A stretch of DNA of 57,256 bases from assembly GCF_000308855.1 (NCBI RefSeq), contig NZ_BAGM01000102.1, positions 1-57,256 of the forward strand, read 5' to 3'. How positions within the stretch are numbered: the stretch's first letter is position 1; every line of letters begins with the position of its first letter. This DNA is from Nocardia veterana NBRC 100344. Its GTDB lineage: Bacteria > Actinomycetota > Actinomycetes > Mycobacteriales > Mycobacteriaceae. The position numbers and the translations under genes were made by a program. The notes beneath the pieces are model-generated. The model worked only from the letters and a program-made list of their open reading frames with translations. It did not search any database and was not told the DNA's origin. This document shows, piece after piece, positions 39,837 to 47,239 of the stretch.

Positions 39837-40325
39837 ATGGCCGCATCGACACCGGCGATCCGGGCGCTGACGCAGGCGAAGGTGCCGCACGTGGTGCACT
39901 CCTATCCACACGACCCGCGCAGCGATTCCTACGGCGACGAGGCGGTCGCTGCGCTGTCGGAGCGCCTCGGGGTGGTGGCCGCCCAGATCTTCAAGACACT
40001 GATCATCGAGCTGTCGACCGGTACGCCCGCGGTAGCCGTCCTGCCGGTCCCGCATTCACTGTCGCTCAAAGCCGCCGCCGCTGCCCTCGGGGCACCGAAG
40101 GCGGCCATGGCCGACAAGGCCAAGGCCCAGCGCATCACCGGGTACGTCCTGGGCGGGGTCTCCCCGCTGGGACAGAAGCGCGCGCTGCCGACCGTGATCG
40201 ACGAATCGGCGCGTGGCTGGGACCGCATTCTGTGCAGCGCCGGTAAGCGCGGACTGGAGATCGAACTCGCACCCGACGATCTGATCGCCCTCACCGGCGC
40301 GACCACCGCGCCGATCGTCGCCTGA
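39837..40325 (+). CDS. ybaK: YbaK/EbsC family aminoacyl-tRNA deacylase
   Basis: A 162-residue protein of the YbaK family, which hydrolyses misacylated tRNA, typically Cys-tRNA(Pro). Family features are the VVHSYPHDP strand near the N terminus, AAQIFKTLIIEL with the conserved Lys, and the GYVLGGVSPLGQKRALP block followed by VIDESA. The open frame extends upstream, but homology begins at ATG 39837 (MAASTPAIRAL), preceded by only a weak AGGGTG. It diverges from sigH, with the sigH promoter between them. A YbaK homologue near sigH also occurs in mycobacteria. Confidence 0.9.
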   Translation: MAASTPAIRALTQAKVPHVVHSYPHDPRSDSYGDEAVAALSERLGVVAAQIFKTLIIELSTGTPAVAVLPVPHSLSLKAAAAALGAPKAAMADKAKAQRITGYVLGGVSPLGQKRALPTVIDESARGWDRILCSAGKRGLEIELAPDDLIALTGATTAPIVA

Positions 40326-40372
40326 CGGCGACCCGATCGGACCACCGTGATCGGAAATATTTGTTGTCCACA

Positions 40373-40413
40373 ACTGCTTGGTGTATACAAGTAGTTGTTG
40401 GATGCAAGTAGTT
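40373..40413. promoter_or_regulatory. Repeat array upstream of marR, candidate operator
   Basis: ACTGCTTG (40373-40380) and CAAGTAGT (40388-40395) form an inverted repeat, seven of eight pairs, around GTGTATA. CAAGTAGTT then recurs as a direct repeat at 40388-40396 and 40405-40413. The array sits 50-90 bases before the marR start, a likely site for autoregulation. Confidence 0.5.
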
Positions 40414-40461
40414 TGCCGCGTACTGCGCGGTCGGGCCCGCGACGGAACCAGGAGGTCCGAT

Positions 40462-40977
40462 ATGGACGGCGAGCAGGTCACCGATCTTATCGGCCAGCAA
40501 CTGATTCGGCTCGGACGGATTCGGGAGCGGACGAACGCACAGGTCGCCGCGGCCTCGCACGGTGAGATCGACCTGTCGGCCTACCGCATCATCTTCCATC
40601 TGCTCGCCGACGGCCCCATGCGTTCCGGAGCCCTGGCGGAGGCCCTGTACTCCGACGCCTCCACCATCAGTCGCCAGGTCGCCGGGCTGGTCAAACGCGG
40701 CCTGGTCCGCCGCGAGGCCGACCCCAACGACGGCCGCGCGAGCGTACTCATCGTCACGGAGGACGGTCGCGAGATGGCGACCCAGCTGCGAGCGCGCCGC
40801 AACGACATGATCGCCCGAATTCTGACCGACTGGAACCAGGCCGATCGCGAGCAGTTCGCGACCCTGCTGCACCGGTTCGTCGACGATTACGAATCCGCGC
40901 GGCCGGCCATCCTCACCGCCCCGGATCCGCGTCCGGAGCCTCCGACCCAGGAAGCCTCGACGCCCGCCGAGCGCTGA
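40462..40977 (+). CDS. MarR family transcriptional regulator
   Basis: A 171-residue winged-helix DNA-binding protein. The winged helix runs from about residue 35 to 110 (YRIIFHLLADGPMRSGALAE, then DASTISRQVAGLVKRGLVRR, then EADPNDGRASVLIVT, the wing). ATG 40462 has AGGAGG six bases upstream; the frame is open further upstream but without comparable support. The Pro-rich tail (RPEPPTQEASTPAER) is probably disordered. The direct and inverted repeats just upstream suggest that it controls itself. Neighbouring genes do not reveal a substrate or other target. Confidence 0.9.
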   Translation: MDGEQVTDLIGQQLIRLGRIRERTNAQVAAASHGEIDLSAYRIIFHLLADGPMRSGALAEALYSDASTISRQVAGLVKRGLVRREADPNDGRASVLIVTEDGREMATQLRARRNDMIARILTDWNQADREQFATLLHRFVDDYESARPAILTAPDPRPEPPTQEASTPAER

Positions 40978-41120
40978 TCACCGCCGACCCATCGCGGCCG
41001 GGCACGCCGGGATCGCCCCTCATTCACATAAATCACTCCAATCACACCGGTATCTGTGCGTTACTTGTCGAGCAGTTCGTTCGACCCCCGATTCGTTTCG
41101 AACCGAGGATGTGATGCGAA

Positions 41121-41426
41121 ATGACCCACCGTCCACGTCTGCGCACCCTGATCGCCACCGGCGTCGGTACCGCACTACTCGCGCTGAGCCCCGGACTCCT
41201 GGTCGCAGCGCCCGCGAACGCGGCGCCCGCCGTGGTGATGCCCGTCCACAACCCGAACTATCCCCTGGGCGGGGATACCGAGCACCCGGGTGCGCCGCAG
41301 CGCGACCAGCGCGCGGAGAAGGCCGAGAAGCTGGGCGGCAACACCGTCACCAAGCTGATCGAAATGGGCGCGAACATCTTGAAGTGCGGGCTCAACATCG
41401 TGGCGCCGACCGTGAAATGTGAATAG
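41121..41426 (+). CDS. Small secreted protein of unknown function
   Basis: A 101-residue protein with a clear Sec signal peptide: basic start (MTHRPRLRTL), hydrophobic core GTALLALSPGLLVA and an ANA cleavage site near residue 34. The mature part is about 67 residues, with a Pro/Gly-rich start, an amphipathic Lys/Glu-rich helix (DQRAEKAEKLGG) and two Cys near the C terminus (KCGLN and VKCE) that could form a disulfide outside the cell. I recognise no family. GAGGA lies upstream of ATG 41121 at a slightly long distance. It stands alone and ends at a hairpin shared with the SRAP gene. Confidence 0.8.
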   Translation: MTHRPRLRTLIATGVGTALLALSPGLLVAAPANAAPAVVMPVHNPNYPLGGDTEHPGAPQRDQRAEKAEKLGGNTVTKLIEMGANILKCGLNIVAPTVKCE

Positions 41427-41440
41427 CCGCCGAGCACTCC

Positions 41441-41477
41441 GAGGCCGGGTTCAGATCAAGCTGATCTGCCCGGCCTC
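41441..41477. terminator. Hairpin terminator between secreted protein and SRAP gene
   Basis: Outer arms GAGGCCGG (41441-41448) and CCGGCCTC (41470-41477) plus inner arms CAGATC and GATCTG form one long stem with a small bulge and the loop AAGCT; TTC follows on the plus strand. The stop codon of the SRAP gene lies within it, so it can serve both convergent genes. Confidence 0.75.
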
Positions 41478-42290
41478 TTCGCTGTCGGCACCCGGCACCG
41501 GGTCCAGCAACTGCGGCCCGTTGTTGCGCACCGAATTCACCAGCGGCGAGACCGGCCGCGCCACGATCGACGAAACCACCTGCGGCGCAGGCGTTTCCAG
41601 GAGTTCGTGCGGCGCCGGATGATCGGGATCGAGCCAGGCGTCCCAGTGCTCGCGCGGCATCATCAGCGGCATCCGATCGTGAATGCGGGTCAGATCGCCC
41701 ACCGCGTCGGTGGTCAGGATCGTGCACGACAGCAGGGGGCGCATATCCCGCTGCGCCGGATCGCGCCAAACCGACCACAAGCCGGCCATATACAGGCGGT
41801 TACCGTCGGCGTCGGACATGTAGTACGGCTGTTTGACGGCCTTTCCCGATCCGGTCGGATGCGGTTCGGTCAACCATTCGTACCAGCCGTCCATCGGCAC
41901 CAGACAGCGCCGCTTCTTCACCGCATCCCGGAACGAGGGCGCAGTGGCGGCACGATCGGCGCGCGCGTTGAACAGCGGCTTTCCCTTCGCGGGTACGCCG
42001 GGTTCCGCCGCCTTCGTCCACACCGGGATCAGCCCCCAGCGCATCCGCCGGATCCGCAACGCCGGATCGTCGTCGGGATGGTCGTGATCGTGCCGGCGGA
42101 CCACGGTCAGCACCTGATTGGTGGGCGCGACGTTGTAGTTCGCGCCGTCGCGCGCCGCGGGCACCTCGGTGGCCGATGCGCCGGCCGCGGCCGACGCGGC
42201 GTTCGCGGACCCGTCACCGGTCTCGTCGAGGGCGTCGAGTTCGACCGCCAACCTGGCCGGATTCGCGGTGGTCGCATATCTGCCGCACAT
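41451..42290 (-). CDS. SRAP domain protein (YedK/HMCES type)
   Basis: A 279-residue protein that in this family protects abasic sites in single-stranded DNA by covalent crosslinking. The hallmark catalytic Cys2 is directly after the initiator Met (MCGRYATT). Further family blocks are NYNVAPTNQVLTVV, FNARADRAATAPSFRD, RRCLVPMDGWYEW with the conserved Glu, and IHDRMPLMMP with the His. Between residues 22 and 52 there is an Ala/Gly-rich insertion (AASAAAGASATE) that makes the protein longer than E. coli YedK (about 222 residues). The mycobacterial homologue Rv3226c also lies near aroA. Confidence 0.93.
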   Translation of the reverse strand: MCGRYATTANPARLAVELDALDETGDGSANAASAAAGASATEVPAARDGANYNVAPTNQVLTVVRRHDHDHPDDDPALRIRRMRWGLIPVWTKAAEPGVPAKGKPLFNARADRAATAPSFRDAVKKRRCLVPMDGWYEWLTEPHPTGSGKAVKQPYYMSDADGNRLYMAGLWSVWRDPAQRDMRPLLSCTILTTDAVGDLTRIHDRMPLMMPREHWDAWLDPDHPAPHELLETPAPQVVSSIVARPVSPLVNSVRNNGPQLLDPVPGADSEEAGQISLI

Positions 42291-42371
42291 ATCTCCATGC
42301 TGCCATCCGCTACCGACAGTCTCCGTAAACTCGGACCTATCCGCGCGACGAGCAATTCCAACTGAAGGCGG

Positions 42372-42400
42372 TTGACATCACATCTCGGGTGTGAGAACTT
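42372..42400 (+). promoter_or_regulatory. Candidate promoter with palindrome in its spacer, before aldehyde dehydrogenase
   Basis: TTGACA (42372-42377) is followed by exactly 17 bases, TCACATCTCGGGTGTGA, whose TCACA and TGTGA ends are inverted repeats, and then by GAACTT, a weak -10. The palindrome fills the spacer, so a bound regulator would sit where RNA polymerase binds. The gene starts 36 bases downstream. Confidence 0.45.
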
Positions 42401-42435
42401 CTTGCCGTAACTCTCTCATTAGGGGTCGCCGAATC

Positions 42436-43971
42436 ATGTCCACCACCGAGTCCACCGCCGCCGCAGCATCGGCGACAGCATCCGACACCGCACCGCCTAC
42501 CGAGTTCTCGTCGGTCGATCCGGCGACCGGCGAGGTCATCGCCACCCATCCCATCGCCGACGACGAGGCGGTGCGCGCGGCCGTCGACAAGGCCCGCGCG
42601 GCCGCGGCCGTCTGGGGTGGACTCGGCTTCGCCGACCGCAAGCGGGCACTGCTGCGCTGGTCCAGCCGCCTGGTCGCGCGCGCCGACGAATTCTGCGATC
42701 TGATCCACGCCGAGAACGGCAAACCGCGCGACGACGCCTATCTGGAACTGATGCTGGCACTCGAGCACATCGCCTGGGCGGCGAAGAACGCCGAGAAGGT
42801 CCTCAAACCGAAGAAGGTCTCCCCCGGCGCGCTGATGTCGAACTTCTCGGCCTCGATCGAGCAGCGCCCGCTCGGCGTGGTCGGGGTGATCGGGCCGTGG
42901 AACTACCCCGTCTACACGCCGAACGGCTCGCTGGCCTATGCCCTCGCCGCGGGTAATACGGTGGTGTTCAAGCCGAGTGAATATTCCACCAGCATCGGCA
43001 ATTTCGTCGGACAGGCCTTCGTCGACGCCAACCCCGACCTGCCCGACGGCGTCTTCGTCACGATCAACGGCTACGGCGCGACCGGCGCCGCACTCGTGCG
43101 GGCCGGGGTGGACAAGATTGCCTTCACCGGCTCCACCGCGACCGGGAAGAAGATCATGGCCGCCGCGGCCGAATCCCTGACCCCAGTGCTGCTGGAATGC
43201 GGCGGTAAGGATGCGGTCATCGTCGCCGCCGACGCCGATATCGCCGCCGCCGCCGATGCCGTCGCCTACGGCGCCACCATGAACAGCGGCCAGACCTGCG
43301 CCGGCGTCGAACGCGTCTACGTCGACAAGTCGATCCGGGAACCGTTCGTCGCCGAGGTCAAAAAGATCCTGGCCGATGTGCGCGCGGGCTCCGACGACAA
43401 GGCCTCCTACGGTCCGATGACCATGCCCTCGCAGGTGGACATCGTGCGCCGCCACATCGAATCGGCGCTCGCCAGCGGCGGCACCGCCGTCCTGGGCGGG
43501 CCGGAATCGGTGCACGCGCCCTATATCGAGCCGGTCGTCCTGGTCGACGTCGACGAGAATTCCGAGGCCGTCTGCGAGGAGACCTTCGGCCCGACGGTCA
43601 CCATCCGCACGGTCGAGAACGTGGACGAGGCAATCGAGCTGGCGAACCGGTCCAAGTACGGACTGGGTTCGGCGGTCTACTCCCGTAAACACGGCCTGGA
43701 GATCGCGCGCCGGCTGCGGGCGGGGGCCACCTCCGTGAACTCGGTGCTGGGTTTCGCGGCCATCGCCGCGCTGCCGTTCGGCGGGGTCGGCGATTCCGGT
43801 ATCGGCCGCATCCACGGCGCCCAGGGCCTGCTGGAATTCTCCAGCCCGCACTCGATCGCGGTGCAGCGCTTCGCGATTCCGGGCATGGCACTGCTGAGCT
43901 ACAAGCGCACGGAGGGCACCATGAAGCTGCTGCGCAAGGTGGTTCCGCTGCTGCACGGGCGCAACAAGTAA
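42436..43971 (+). CDS. NAD(P)-dependent aldehyde dehydrogenase
   Basis: A 511-residue enzyme oxidising an aldehyde to the acid. Landmarks are GPWNYPVYTP, the cofactor loop FTGSTATGKKI, general base Glu254 in LLECGGKDA and catalytic Cys288 in SGQTCAGVERVYV. The closest feel is to succinate-semialdehyde-type or broad-range dehydrogenases, but the substrate cannot be read from the sequence. ATG 42436 (MSTTESTAAA) has AGGGG upstream; the frame is open to 42391 without better support. The first 25 residues are Ala/Thr-rich and probably disordered. The C-terminal basic end (FAIPGMALLSYKRTEGTMK) is often seen in membrane-associated relatives. A strong hairpin follows. Confidence 0.92.
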   Translation: MSTTESTAAAASATASDTAPPTEFSSVDPATGEVIATHPIADDEAVRAAVDKARAAAAVWGGLGFADRKRALLRWSSRLVARADEFCDLIHAENGKPRDDAYLELMLALEHIAWAAKNAEKVLKPKKVSPGALMSNFSASIEQRPLGVVGVIGPWNYPVYTPNGSLAYALAAGNTVVFKPSEYSTSIGNFVGQAFVDANPDLPDGVFVTINGYGATGAALVRAGVDKIAFTGSTATGKKIMAAAAESLTPVLLECGGKDAVIVAADADIAAAADAVAYGATMNSGQTCAGVERVYVDKSIREPFVAEVKKILADVRAGSDDKASYGPMTMPSQVDIVRRHIESALASGGTAVLGGPESVHAPYIEPVVLVDVDENSEAVCEETFGPTVTIRTVENVDEAIELANRSKYGLGSAVYSRKHGLEIARRLRAGATSVNSVLGFAAIAALPFGGVGDSGIGRIHGAQGLLEFSSPHSIAVQRFAIPGMALLSYKRTEGTMKLLRKVVPLLHGRNK

Positions 43972-43987
43972 ATGCCGTCTCTCGGAT

Positions 43988-44017
43988 CCGGGCCCGCACC
44001 GCACGGTGCGGGCCCGG
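43988..44017 (+). terminator. GC-rich hairpin terminator after aldehyde dehydrogenase
   Basis: Perfect 13-bp stem, CCGGGCCCGCACC and GGTGCGGGCCCGG, with loop GCAC, starting 17 bases after the stop codon. No T-run. Confidence 0.8.
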
Positions 44018-44164
44018 CCGCGTTCTCCGGCCCGTCCTCTGGACCTGCGGAAACCGACCGAGGCCGCAAATGTCCGAATTCGGCTGATAAACGGCCATAC
44101 GTCGGAAATCACAAAACCGCGCTCCCTGCACACGGGTTCGGCTCTCATGCGCGAAGATGGTCCG

Positions 44165-45466
44165 GTGAGTTTCTGGCCCGCGCCCCACATCGACCATGCC
44201 GTGCACGCGACCGTCACCCTGCCCGGGTCGAAATCGATCACCAACCGGGCACTGATTCTCGCCGCACTCGCCGACCGCCCCTCGACGATCACCGGTGCCC
44301 TGCGCAGCCGGGACACCGAGCTGATGATCGCGGCGCTGCGCGCGATGGGCACCGAGATCACCGGCGACGGGGACACCCTCGCCGTCACCCCCGCCGACCA
44401 GCTGCACAACGCCACCGTCGACTGCGGGTTGGCCGGCACCGTCATGCGGTTCCTGCCGCCGGTCGCCGCTCTCGCGCACGGTGACGTGGCCTTCTTCGGC
44501 GACGAACAGGCCCGGCTGCGGCCGTTGAACACGATCCTCGACGCGCTGCGCAGCCTGGGCGTGGACATCGACGGTGACACCCTGCCGTTCGTCGTGCACG
44601 GCACCGGTTCGCTGCGCGGCGGCCGGGTCACCATCGACGCGTCCGGTTCCTCGCAGTTCGTCTCCGGTCTGCTGCTGTCGGCGGCGCATTTCGAGGAGGG
44701 CATCACCGTCCACCACGCGGGCGCCCCGCTACCGTCCATGCCGCACATCGAGATGACGGTGCAGATGCTGCAGCAGGCCGGGGTGCGGGTACAGGCGCCG
44801 GCGGATCCGCGCAAGGAACAGCTCTGGACCGTCGAGCCGGGGCCGATCCACGCCGTCGACTGGGAGGTCGAACCGGATCTGTCCAATGCCACGCCGTTCC
44901 TCGCCGCCGCCGCGGTGACCGGTGGCGAGGTCACCATCCCGCATTGGCCACAGCTGACCACCCAGGCCGGTGACGTGATCCGCGAGATCCTGGTCCGGAT
45001 GGGCGCGGAGGCACGCCGCTTCGACGGCAAGCTCACCGTGCGCGGGCCGCAGCGCCTGGCCGGTATCGACATCGATCTGCACGATGTCGGCGAGCTGACC
45101 CCGACCGTCGCCGCGCTGGCGGCACTGGCGGATTCACCGTCGCGACTGCGCGGCATCGCCCACCTGCGTGGCCACGAGACCGATCGCCTGGCCGCGCTGA
45201 CCACCGAGATCAACCGCCTCGGCGGCAACGTCACCGAAACCGAGGACGGGCTGCACATCGAGCCCGCGCCGCTGCGCGGCGGGCAGTGGCATTCCTACGC
45301 CGATCATCGAATGGCCACCGCCGGTGCGATTCTCGGTCTGCGCGTGCCCGGAGTGAGTATCGAGGACATCGGCACCACGGCCAAGACGCTGCCGGAATTC
45401 GTCGGCCTGTGGGAGTCGATGCTGGCGGGCGCCGGCGCGTTGTCGGGTGAAGGAGCGGCCCACTGA
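44165..45466 (+). CDS. aroA: 3-phosphoshikimate 1-carboxyvinyltransferase (EPSP synthase)
   Basis: Transfers enolpyruvyl from phosphoenolpyruvate to shikimate-3-phosphate, the sixth step of the shikimate pathway to aromatic amino acids. Diagnostic blocks are LPGSKSITNRALILAAL, SRDTELM, DCGLAGTVMRFLPPVAAL, SGSSQFVSGLLLS, SNATPFLAAAAVTGG and SYADHRMATAGAILGL. GTG 44165 gives VSFWPAP, which lines up with the mycobacterial MKTWPAP start and yields 433 residues; ATG 44147 is an alternative and neither has a strong ribosome-binding site. The stop codon overlaps the likely start of rsgA. Neighbours match the mycobacterial Rv3226c-aroA-Rv3228 order. Confidence 0.94.
   Translation: MSFWPAPHIDHAVHATVTLPGSKSITNRALILAALADRPSTITGALRSRDTELMIAALRAMGTEITGDGDTLAVTPADQLHNATVDCGLAGTVMRFLPPVAALAHGDVAFFGDEQARLRPLNTILDALRSLGVDIDGDTLPFVVHGTGSLRGGRVTIDASGSSQFVSGLLLSAAHFEEGITVHHAGAPLPSMPHIEMTVQMLQQAGVRVQAPADPRKEQLWTVEPGPIHAVDWEVEPDLSNATPFLAAAAVTGGEVTIPHWPQLTTQAGDVIREILVRMGAEARRFDGKLTVRGPQRLAGIDIDLHDVGELTPTVAALAALADSPSRLRGIAHLRGHETDRLAALTTEINRLGGNVTETEDGLHIEPAPLRGGQWHSYADHRMATAGAILGLRVPGVSIEDIGTTAKTLPEFVGLWESMLAGAGALSGEGAAH
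45450..45465 (+). promoter_or_regulatory. Ribosome-binding site and CTG start of rsgA within aroA
   Basis: AAGGAG at 45450-45455 is seven bases ahead of CTG 45463-45465, which overlaps the aroA stop TGA (45464-45466). No ATG, GTG or TTG lies at a suitable distance. The next possible start, GTG 45499, has no ribosome-binding site. Confidence 0.6.
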
Positions 45467-46464
45467 GGCGGCGCGAGTACGACGAGTCCGATGTCCGGGT
45501 GCGCCCGGGCAAGGGCTCGCGTCCGCGCACCAAGACCCGCCCCGAACATCGAGATGCGGTGTCGGCCATGGTCGTTTCGGTCGATCGCGGACGCTGGGGT
45601 TGTGTGCTGGACGGCGATCCCGACCGGCCGGTGGTGGCGATGCGGGCCCGGGAACTGGGTCGCACTCCGATCGTCGTCGGTGATCGGGTCGATGTGGTGG
45701 GCGACCTGTCCGGCAAGCCCGACACCCTCGCCCGCATCGTGCGGGTCGCCGAGCGACGAACCGTCCTCCGCCGCACCGCCGACGACACCGACCCGTTCGA
45801 ACGCATCGTGGTCTCGAACGCCGAACAACTGTTCATCGTGGTGGCGCTGGCCGACCCGCCGCCGCGCACCGGATTCGTCGAGCGCGCCATGGTGGCCGCG
45901 TATGCCGGTGGGCTGCAACCGATTCTGTGCCTGACCAAACACGACCTGGCCGCAGATTCCGAATTCGCCGCGGAGTTCGCCGATCTGGACCTGACCATCG
46001 TCTACGGCGGCCGCGACGATCCGCTGGAACCGATCCGCGACCTGCTCCGCGATTCCCTGACCTGCCTGCTCGGCCATTCCGGCGTCGGCAAATCGACCCT
46101 GGTGAATCGCCTTGTCCCCGAGGCGGATCGAGCCGTCGGCACGGTCTCCGGCGTCGGCAAGGGCCGCCACACCTCCACCCAGTCGGTGGCGCTCCCGCTC
46201 CCGGGCGGCGGTTGGGTGATCGACACTCCGGGCATTCGCTCCTTCGGTCTCGCCCACATCTCCCCCGACGACGTGATCGCCGCCTTCCCCGACCTGTCCG
46301 AGGCCATCGAGGACTGCCCGCGCGGCTGCACCCACCTCGGCCCGCCCGCCGACCCGGAATGCGCCCTGGACGAACTGCCCGGCAAGGAGCGCCGGGTGGC
46401 CGCCATCCGATTGCTGCTGACCGCACTGAACTCCAACGACCCGTGGACGGTCGGCAGCAACTGA
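45463..46464 (+). CDS. rsgA: Ribosome small-subunit-dependent GTPase RsgA
   Basis: A late 30S assembly factor and circularly permuted GTPase. After an OB-fold N-terminal part (VVSVDRGRWGCVLDGDPDRP) the G motifs come in permuted order: G4 LTKHDLA, then the P-loop GHSGVGKSTLVN, then G3 DTPGIRSFG. A C-terminal zinc-binding motif follows (CPRGCTHLGPPADPEC). Starting at CTG 45463 gives 333 residues beginning LRRREYDESDVRVRPGKG, a conserved N terminus as I recall it from mycobacterial homologues; GTG 45499 would cut off 12 of these residues. The overlap with the aroA stop suggests translational coupling. Confidence 0.92.
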   Translation: MRRREYDESDVRVRPGKGSRPRTKTRPEHRDAVSAMVVSVDRGRWGCVLDGDPDRPVVAMRARELGRTPIVVGDRVDVVGDLSGKPDTLARIVRVAERRTVLRRTADDTDPFERIVVSNAEQLFIVVALADPPPRTGFVERAMVAAYAGGLQPILCLTKHDLAADSEFAAEFADLDLTIVYGGRDDPLEPIRDLLRDSLTCLLGHSGVGKSTLVNRLVPEADRAVGTVSGVGKGRHTSTQSVALPLPGGGWVIDTPGIRSFGLAHISPDDVIAAFPDLSEAIEDCPRGCTHLGPPADPECALDELPGKERRVAAIRLLLTALNSNDPWTVGSN

Positions 46465-46565
46465 CGGCGCAGCGCACCGCAGCCGGCCGGGCCCACCGGA
46501 ATGCAATACTTGACATTGCAGCCGGACGCCGCCCGCAATAGTCGTTCGAATCAGGAGGGAGCCCG

Positions 46566-47144
46566 ATGAGCGCGGATCCACTACCCGCCTGGGCCGTCCC
46601 GCCGCCCGGCGGCTACACCGCGGATGACCTGGACAGACTGCCCGACCTGCCGGCACATACCGAGCTGATCGACGGGAGCCTCGTCTTCGTGAGCCCGCAG
46701 ATGAGATTCCACGCGTTGGTGATCGATCTGCTCGTCCTGGCGCTACGCTCGTCCGCGCCGCCGGCTCTTCGGGTTCGGCGCGAGATGACGGTGACATTGG
46801 GACCGCGGCAGCGCCCCGAGCCGGACGTCATCGTCGTTCACGAATCGGCGGATCGAGGGCCCGACCAAACCACGTATCGGCCCGAGGACGTCGTGCTGGC
46901 GGTCGAGGTCGTTTCGCCGGATTCGATTGTGCGCGACCGGGAGCGTAAGCCACAGCTGTACGCGCGCGCCGGGATTCCCCACTTCTGGCGCGTGGAGAAC
47001 GACAACGGGCGGGCCGTTGTCTACATCTACGAACTGGACCCGGCGACGAACGTCTACGCACCGACCGGGATCCATCATGACCGGCTGACGTTGTCGGTCC
47101 CCTTCGGCCTCGATATCGACCTGACCGAATATCAGCGGATGTGA
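46566..47144 (+). CDS. Uma2 family (DUF820) PD-(D/E)XK endonuclease-like protein
   Basis: A 192-residue protein of the Uma2 family, whose fold is that of restriction-endonuclease-like nucleases; its role in actinobacteria is not established. Family features are TELIDGSLVF near residue 35, EPDVIVV (the PD position), AVEVVSPDS (the E-x-K region) and RKPQLYARAGIPHFWRV with the Lys. ATG 46566 is preceded by AGGAGG. It stands alone downstream of rsgA, with 101 bp between. No partner gene suggests a substrate. Confidence 0.88.
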   Translation: MSADPLPAWAVPPPGGYTADDLDRLPDLPAHTELIDGSLVFVSPQMRFHALVIDLLVLALRSSAPPALRVRREMTVTLGPRQRPEPDVIVVHESADRGPDQTTYRPEDVVLAVEVVSPDSIVRDRERKPQLYARAGIPHFWRVENDNGRAVVYIYELDPATNVYAPTGIHHDRLTLSVPFGLDIDLTEYQRM

Positions 47145-47239
47145 TCCACGCCGCGGGGTCCGCACGGCCACTCGAAGTTCCCCGCCGGGGGAATATTTCC
47201 GTGGGAGGTGTCCCCGCCCTGGGCTAGAGTTCGGCTCCC

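Noticed and set aside
39674..39838. Start of sigH at ATG 39838
   Set aside because: The candidate SigH promoter lies downstream of it, it coincides with the start of the divergent ybaK gene, and GTG 39673 has a much better ribosome-binding site.
42337..45258. 973-codon minus-strand frame opposite aldehyde dehydrogenase and aroA
   Set aside because: Low-complexity Arg/Ser/Pro translation with no family; the plus strand has two well-known enzymes.
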